Shown here: one piece after another, positions 31,913 to 35,386 of the stretch
How the letters are laid out: the number at the start of each line of letters is the position of its first letter
Position numbering within the stretch: the first letter of the stretch is position 1
DNA from: Bacteroidaceae bacterium
GTDB taxonomy: Bacteria > Bacteroidota > Bacteroidia > Bacteroidales > Bacteroidaceae
NCBI GenBank assembly: GCA_024684455.1
Contig: JAIKWU010000095.1
Coordinates: forward strand, 1 to 35,386
Length of the DNA stretch: 35,386 bases
Direction of reading: 5' to 3'
The notes under the pieces: model-generated
What the model was told of the DNA's origin: nothing
The model's database searches: none
The model's input: only the letters and a program-made list of their open reading frames with translations
Translations under genes and position numbers: made by a program

Positions 31913-33387
31913 TGTGTGATGGTTTTGGGTCGGAGGTCTTTCGGAATCCACAGTCGGCTGTGCAGGCGTAGCAGGAACATCACACCGCGCAGGTTCAGTT
32001 CGATGCACATGGCCAGCCACACACCGTTCAGTCCCATGACGGGGGCGAGGATGAAGGCGAGCGTGATGCGTACAGCCCAGATGGCACCGAGGTTCATGCT
32101 GCTTGGAATCAGTGTGTCGCCCGCACCGACGAAAACGCCGTAGCAGACGATGCTGGCGGCAAACATCGGTTCGGCAAAGGCTTCGATGCGCAGGGCTTCG
32201 ACACCCAGTCCGACGATTTCGGGAACGGGCGACATAAAGCTCATCATGGCTGGGGCGGCAATGTACATCACCAGTCCCATGAGGGCCATGACGCTGATGC
32301 CCATGATGACCGTTATGCTGGCAAAGCGGCGAGCCAGTTCTTCGCGTTTCGCCCCGACGCTCTGTCCCACAAGCGTGGTCGCAGCGTCGGCAATGCCGTA
32401 GCCTGGCATGTAGCAGAGGCTTTCGGCGTTCACACCGAAGGAGTTGGCGGCGATGGCAAACATGCCCAGCGGTGCAACGATCATGGTGGTCGTGATTTGT
32501 GCACCGCACATGATGACACGTTCACATCCGATGGGCATACCGATTTTCACGGCTTTGCGCAGCACCATCATCGTCGGCCGGAAATGCAGCCATGTGGTTT
32601 GTTCCCAAATCCTGCGTCCGAAGATGCGCAGGTGGATTGAGCGAAAACAAAGGAAGTAGAAGAGCAGCGAAGCCGTGATGATTTCAGCGAAGAGCGTACC
32701 CAGCGCGGCTCCCATGATGCCCAGTCCGGCACCTGGCATGGTGACGGTGGTGCCGAAGAGGTGGATATCGCGTGTCGGAAAGATGAGCAGGAAGTTGAAC
32801 AGCACGTCGAGCACGCACATGCTGACATTCAGCAGACTCGGCACCTTCACGTTGCCGCTGCATCGCAGCATACTGCTCATCAGGAAGGTCATCAGGAACA
32901 CCGGCATCGTGAAGGCGAAAATCAGGAAGTACTCCGTCGCGCCGATGGCGATTTCCTCGTTGCCGCCCAGCCAGTAGGGCAGACGGCCGCTGATGCTGAT
33001 GCCGATGAGCATGAGCAGCAGGCCGAGGCTGAGACACACCACCAGCGACTGCCGCAGGATGCGACGTGCGCCTGGCGCGTCGCTCGCACCGATTTTATGA
33101 GCCACCTGCACCGAGAAACCTGTGGCAGCCGCGCTGCCCAGCCCCCAGAACAGCCATGTGGTCGTGGCGATGAGGCCGATGCTTGCCGAACTGATGGCAC
33201 CCAGCTGACCGACCATCGACGCATCGATATACTCCATGACGATGCTCGAAATCTGGGCCAGGATGGCAGGAAGAGCCAGACGAGCCGCCAGTTCCACCTG
33301 TTCGCGCGTCGTCATGTTGCTCCCGCCCGAGCGCACCCGTTCGAGCAGCAAGTCGGTACGTGAGAGTGTCTTTCCCTTCTTTTCCAT
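31909..33387 (-). CDS. MATE-family multidrug/metabolite exporter
   Basis: 492 residues from the ATG at 33387 (M-E-K-K-G-K-T-L-S-R-T-D). A TTG 15 bases upstream lies in the -7 box and is not used. Twelve transmembrane segments in two six-helix halves are visible. The first contains LALPAILAQISSIVMEYIDASMVGQLG and the second starts near KIGMPIGCERVIMCGAQ. VGQSVGAKREELA is typical of the NorM/DinF superfamily. It uses a Na+ or H+ gradient to expel organic cations or metabolites. The stop overlaps the DUF3737 start. The first gene of the operon, it is preceded by a TAACTTTG box with a predicted leader of only ~6 bases. Confidence 0.93.
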   Translation of the reverse strand: MEKKGKTLSRTDLLLERVRSGGSNMTTREQVELAARLALPAILAQISSIVMEYIDASMVGQLGAISSASIGLIATTTWLFWGLGSAAATGFSVQVAHKIGASDAPGARRILRQSLVVCLSLGLLLMLIGISISGRLPYWLGGNEEIAIGATEYFLIFAFTMPVFLMTFLMSSMLRCSGNVKVPSLLNVSMCVLDVLFNFLLIFPTRDIHLFGTTVTMPGAGLGIMGAALGTLFAEIITASLLFYFLCFRSIHLRIFGRRIWEQTTWLHFRPTMMVLRKAVKIGMPIGCERVIMCGAQITTTMIVAPLGMFAIAANSFGVNAESLCYMPGYGIADAATTLVGQSVGAKREELARRFASITVIMGISVMALMGLVMYIAAPAMMSFMSPVPEIVGLGVEALRIEAFAEPMFAASIVCYGVFVGAGDTLIPSSMNLGAIWAVRITLAFILAPVMGLNGVWLAMCIELNLRGVMFLLRLHSRLWIPKDLRPKTITQ

Positions 33388-33399
33388 TATTTTGTTCTG

Positions 33400-33407
33400 C
33401 AAAGTTA
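33400..33407 (-). promoter_or_regulatory. -7 box for the MATE-DUF3737-malY operon
   Basis: On the minus strand this reads TAACTTTG followed by GCAG. A start about 7 bases downstream would leave a leader of about 6 bases before the ATG at 33387. No TTTG is found at the standard -33 distance. Confidence 0.55.
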
Positions 33408-33429
33408 CGAATAATCCAGCAAATATCCG

Positions 33430-33437
33430 TATCTTTG
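33430..33437 (+). promoter_or_regulatory. -7 box for the DUF3467 gene
   Basis: TATCTTTG followed by GCAT, about 40 bases before the ATG at 33477. It is divergent from the MATE promoter with 22 bases between the two boxes. Confidence 0.55.
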
Positions 33438-33476
33438 CATCACCAAAACATTTTTCACGTTATAAACAATCCCTTT

Positions 33477-33803
33477 ATGGCAAACGAACAGCAAAACCAG
33501 CAACTTCAGATTGAACTGAAGCCCGAAGTGGCGCAGGGCGTTTACAGCAACCTCGCCATCCTCACCCATTCGTCTTCCGAGTTTATCCTTGACTTTGTCG
33601 GCATGATGCCAGGAATGCAGAAAGCCGAAGTGCGCAGCCGTGTGGTCATGGCGCCCGAGCACGCCAAGCGACTCCTCTTCGCCCTGCAGGACAATCTGCA
33701 GAAGTACGAACAGCAGTTCGGCGAAATCCGTCTGCAGCAGCGTCAGCAACAGCGTCCTGGTGCCACCATCGCACCGTTCAACATGAACCCTGGCGAAGCC
33801 TGA
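33477..33803 (+). CDS. DUF3467-family small protein
   Basis: 108 residues from the ATG at 33477 (M-A-N-E-Q-Q-N-Q-Q-L-Q). Upstream in-frame codons lie before the -7 box and are rejected. It matches the DUF3467 pattern: QIELKPEVAQGVYSNLAILTHSSSEFILDF, then MPGMQKAEVRSRVVMAPEHAKRLLFALQDNLQKYE. The C-terminus is Gln/Arg-rich and ends in N-P-G-E-A. It is a small cytoplasmic alpha/beta protein, widespread in bacteria, with no known biochemical role. It is transcribed alone and followed by a strong hairpin terminator. Confidence 0.9.
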   Translation: MANEQQNQQLQIELKPEVAQGVYSNLAILTHSSSEFILDFVGMMPGMQKAEVRSRVVMAPEHAKRLLFALQDNLQKYEQQFGEIRLQQRQQQRPGATIAPFNMNPGEA

Positions 33804-33831
33804 GCGTCGCCCGACAGCGAAAACGTATATG

Positions 33832-33869
33832 ATTTGGCGGAGACAAAGACGATTTTGTCTCCGCCAAAT
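33832..33869. terminator. intrinsic terminator after the DUF3467 gene
   Basis: ATTTGGCGGAGACAAA (33832-33847) and TTTGTCTCCGCCAAAT (33854-33869) form a perfect 16-bp stem with a 6-base loop. It ends 8 bases before palindrome array E. Confidence 0.85.
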
Positions 33870-33877
33870 TGTTGGTG

Positions 33878-33955
33878 CCAAGTACTTGGAAAAATGACGC
33901 CAAGTGCTTGGCGTTCGAACGCTAAGCACTTGGCGTTGTCACGCTAAGCACTTGG
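33878..33955. repeat. 22-bp-phased palindrome array, locus E (4 units, two per orientation)
   Basis: Units begin at 33878, 33900, 33922 and 33944. Units 1 and 2 (CCAAGTACTTGG; ACGCCAAGTGCTTGGCGT, 33897-33914) point forward. Units 3 and 4 (ACGCTAAGCACTTGGCGT, 33919-33936; ACGCTAAGCACTTGG, 33941-33955) are in reverse orientation. The spacers TCGA and TGTC keep the 22-bp register. The halves can fold on each other into a hairpin of about 37 bp. The array lies between two convergent genes. Confidence 0.9.
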
Positions 33956-33995
33956 AGGGGTAAAAAGACAGGCTTCGAGAGTCTGTGAATTCAGA

Positions 33996-34664
33996 CTATT
34001 GTCCGAATTGGAGTGCGAACGAGAGGTTGAAGAACTGTAGGCGCGACTTCAGCCATTTGTGCTCCGGATCGTCGTAGGGGTTGCCGTAGATGTCGATGAG
34101 GCGAGCCTTGTTGTTCCAGAAGATGCCTGCACACGAGTAGTCGAAGCGAACCATCGCGCCGAAGCCTTTGGCGATGGCAAACTCGTAGCCTATGCCCACG
34201 CCCACACCGAAGTAGTTGCGGTGCAATTCGTGTCCGTAGGTTCTCTCGTACTTGTTGGCGGCCTCGATGATGGGGTCCATGTCTTCCTCATAGTGCATGA
34301 GTCCGGCGCCGAGGTTGCAGAACAGCGCGCTCTTATTGTCGTCATCGAGTGCGAAGCGGAGAATGAATTCAGGACGTCCGAAGTAGGTCAACTGCTTGTC
34401 GCCGTGCGAAGTGTGGCTGATGTAGTCGAAGCCCAGACCGATGCCCAGTGCCAACTCGTCCTCGCCCGTGAAGTAATAGCGGGCTTCGGCCAGCAGGTTG
34501 TAACCGACACGGTCGCCGTACTTCCAATAGAAGTCGTAGTCGTACTGTTTCACATACGGGAAACTCACACCGCCGCCGGCGATGATGGCAAACTTCTCCG
34601 GCAACTGCGCCTTAACGACGCTGCACATGAGCAACAGAACGGCCAGTCCTAAAATTCTTTTCAT
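33996..34664 (-). CDS. outer-membrane beta-barrel protein
   Basis: 222 residues from the ATG at 34664 (M-K-R-I-L-G-L-A-V-L-L-L-M). An ATG two codons upstream (34670) is equally possible. A signal peptide (~1-20) ends V-V-K-A-Q. The mature protein alternates aromatic and polar residues in about eight strands: GGGVSFPYV, YNLLAEARYYFTG, LGIGLGFDYI, RPEFILRFAL, FCNLGAGLMHYE, YFGVGVGIGYEFAIAKG, GAMVRFDYSCAG and FFNLSFALQFGQ. This pattern and the C-terminal hydrophobic strand fit a small outer-membrane porin-like barrel of the OmpA/OMP_b-brl type. No ligand or specific function can be given. A complete promoter lies 46 bases upstream. Confidence 0.8.
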   Translation of the reverse strand: MKRILGLAVLLLMCSVVKAQLPEKFAIIAGGGVSFPYVKQYDYDFYWKYGDRVGYNLLAEARYYFTGEDELALGIGLGFDYISHTSHGDKQLTYFGRPEFILRFALDDDNKSALFCNLGAGLMHYEEDMDPIIEAANKYERTYGHELHRNYFGVGVGIGYEFAIAKGFGAMVRFDYSCAGIFWNNKARLIDIYGNPYDDPEHKWLKSRLQFFNLSFALQFGQ

Positions 34665-34709
34665 AAACATTTGTGTTGTAAGATGATAATTCACTTGATG
34701 AAACATGTG

Positions 34710-34741
34710 CAAATTTACGATTTAATCAGATTTTGCACAAA
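34710..34741 (-). promoter_or_regulatory. promoter of the outer-membrane barrel gene
   Basis: On the minus strand TTTG (34741-34738), 20 bases and TAAATTTG (34717-34710) match the consensus. The predicted leader is about 40 bases. Confidence 0.7.
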
Positions 34742-34755
34742 TAAATGTTAATATA

Positions 34756-34787
34756 TTTCGGAATTTCTTACGAATTCACTAACTTTG
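34756..34787 (+). promoter_or_regulatory. promoter of the GH43 gene
   Basis: TTTC (34756-34759, one base off TTTG), 20 bases and TAACTTTG (34780-34787). Transcription would start near 34794, leaving about 38 bases to the ATG at 34832. Confidence 0.65.
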
Positions 34788-34831
34788 ACAACGCTTATAT
34801 ATATTGTTTTACCCTTAACACCTACACAAAA

Positions 34832-35386
34832 ATGCCACGATTTACACTGCTCGCACTCCTTTTCGTCTTTAACCTGTCCACGATGTCTGTAAGCGCACAA
34901 CCCCGACGCGGTTTTCGCATCGACTCACTTCATCCCGACGTTCACGACCCCGTCATGGCCAAAGGCGAGGACGGTCGCTACTACCTCTTCATGACTGGAT
35001 TTGGTGTCGGCGTCATCTCCAGTGCCGACCTGAAAGAGTGGCGCGCAGAACCTGGCGTGCTGCGACAGACGCCACAATGGGCTATGGATGCCGTACGTGG
35101 CTATCGCGGACACACCTGGGCCCCCGACATCAGCCATCACAACGGCCAGTGGTACCTGTACTACAGTTGCTCGACCTTCGGAAAGAACGGCAGCGCCATC
35201 GGCCTTGCCACCAACAAGACACTCGACCCCACATCGCCCGACTTTGAATGGAAAGACCAGGGCATGGTCGTCCGCTCAGAGCGCGGAAAAGATGACTTCA
35301 ACGCCATCGACCCCAACCTGGTCGTCGATCAGAAAGGACGTCCCTGGCTCACGTTCGGTTCGTTCTGGGACGGCATCCAACTCGTA
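34832..35386 (+). CDS. GH43 glycosidase, arabinan endo-1,5-alpha-L-arabinanase-like (5' part, cut by the window edge)
   Basis: 185 codons from the ATG at 34832 run open to the right edge. A signal peptide (~1-24) ends S-V-S-A-Q. The five-bladed propeller then begins with VHDPVMAKGEDGRYYLF, whose Asp is the GH43 catalytic base. RGHTWAPDISHHNGQWYLYYS and FNAIDPNLVVDQKGRPWLTFGSFWDGIQLV follow, with the Asp of A-I-D-P-N the pKa-modulating residue. The SFWDGI motif is typical of endo-arabinanases acting on pectic arabinan. The catalytic acid Glu lies beyond the edge. It is preceded by its own promoter and diverges from the outer-membrane barrel gene. Confidence 0.9.
   Translation, partial: MPRFTLLALLFVFNLSTMSVSAQPRRGFRIDSLHPDVHDPVMAKGEDGRYYLFMTGFGVGVISSADLKEWRAEPGVLRQTPQWAMDAVRGYRGHTWAPDISHHNGQWYLYYSCSTFGKNGSAIGLATNKTLDPTSPDFEWKDQGMVVRSERGKDDFNAIDPNLVVDQKGRPWLTFGSFWDGIQLV

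Noticed and set aside
31913-32509. N-terminal extension of the DUF3737 gene
   Set aside because: It lies wholly inside the MATE gene in another frame and has no similarity to DUF3737. The ATG at 31912 gives the family start.

Overview
The window looks like a chromosomal segment of a Bacteroidales bacterium, most likely Prevotellaceae. Almost every gene start that can be examined is preceded by the Bacteroidetes sigma-ABfr -7 box (TAnnTTTG, usually TAACTTTG or TATCTTTG), in several cases with a TTTG -33 box 19-20 bases upstream. Gene content agrees: T9SS-like C-terminal motifs on secreted proteins, a GH95 fucosidase, families largely known from Bacteroidetes (DUF4932, DUF3467), and DUF3737. 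No rRNA, CRISPR array or complete insertion sequence is present. The far left edge may carry the first codons of a damaged transposase-like zinc ribbon.

Layout. 124-5069: a promoter, a 61-codon small ORF and a 1530-residue secreted S8 protease, closed by a terminator. 5150-8546: a promoter and a fused GH95-GH16 glycosidase. 8661-12260 (minus): an orphan glycyl-radical-enzyme activase, a TonB-dependent receptor and a His/Cys-rich membrane protein that suggest metal handling, with tRNA-Asn just upstream. 12634-13131 (minus): a methyltransferase-like protein. 13396-17332 (plus): gltX, the Kdo transferase kdtA and a DUF4932 HExxH protein, apparently one operon. 17342-19756 (minus): a gamma-carbonic-anhydrase-like protein and an M24B Xaa-Pro aminopeptidase. 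20005-23002 (plus): dsbD overlapping a YitT-family membrane protein. 23114-24717 (minus): a PadR regulator overlapping a PspC-domain protein. 25106-29788: a 1560-residue secreted protein with helical repeats and a HEMQH zinc site. 29875-33387 (minus): a translationally coupled MATE exporter - DUF3737 - MalY/PatB operon. 33477-33803: DUF3467. 33996-34664 (minus): an outer-membrane beta-barrel. 34832 to the right edge: the start of a GH43 arabinanase-like enzyme.

Functionally this is a mix of housekeeping (GltX, KdtA, DsbD, tRNA-Asn) and secreted degradative functions: one serine protease, two putative zinc proteases, a fucosidase/endo-glycanase fusion and a GH43. This suits a gut or oral glycan and protein degrader.

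The most unusual signal is non-coding. Four intergenic loci (9678-9755, 19781-19880, 24918-24954, 33878-33955) carry arrays of a pseudo-palindromic 18-mer, ACGCCAAGTGCTTAGCGT, spaced at exactly 22 bp with 4-base variable spacers and a characteristic CTTGGAAA edge unit. A second repeat, a 7-bp tandem TACAAAG array, occurs between genes and also inside two reading frames. GC-rich hairpin repeats sit in frame in the linkers of DsbD and the PspC protein. Their function is not evident from the sequence.
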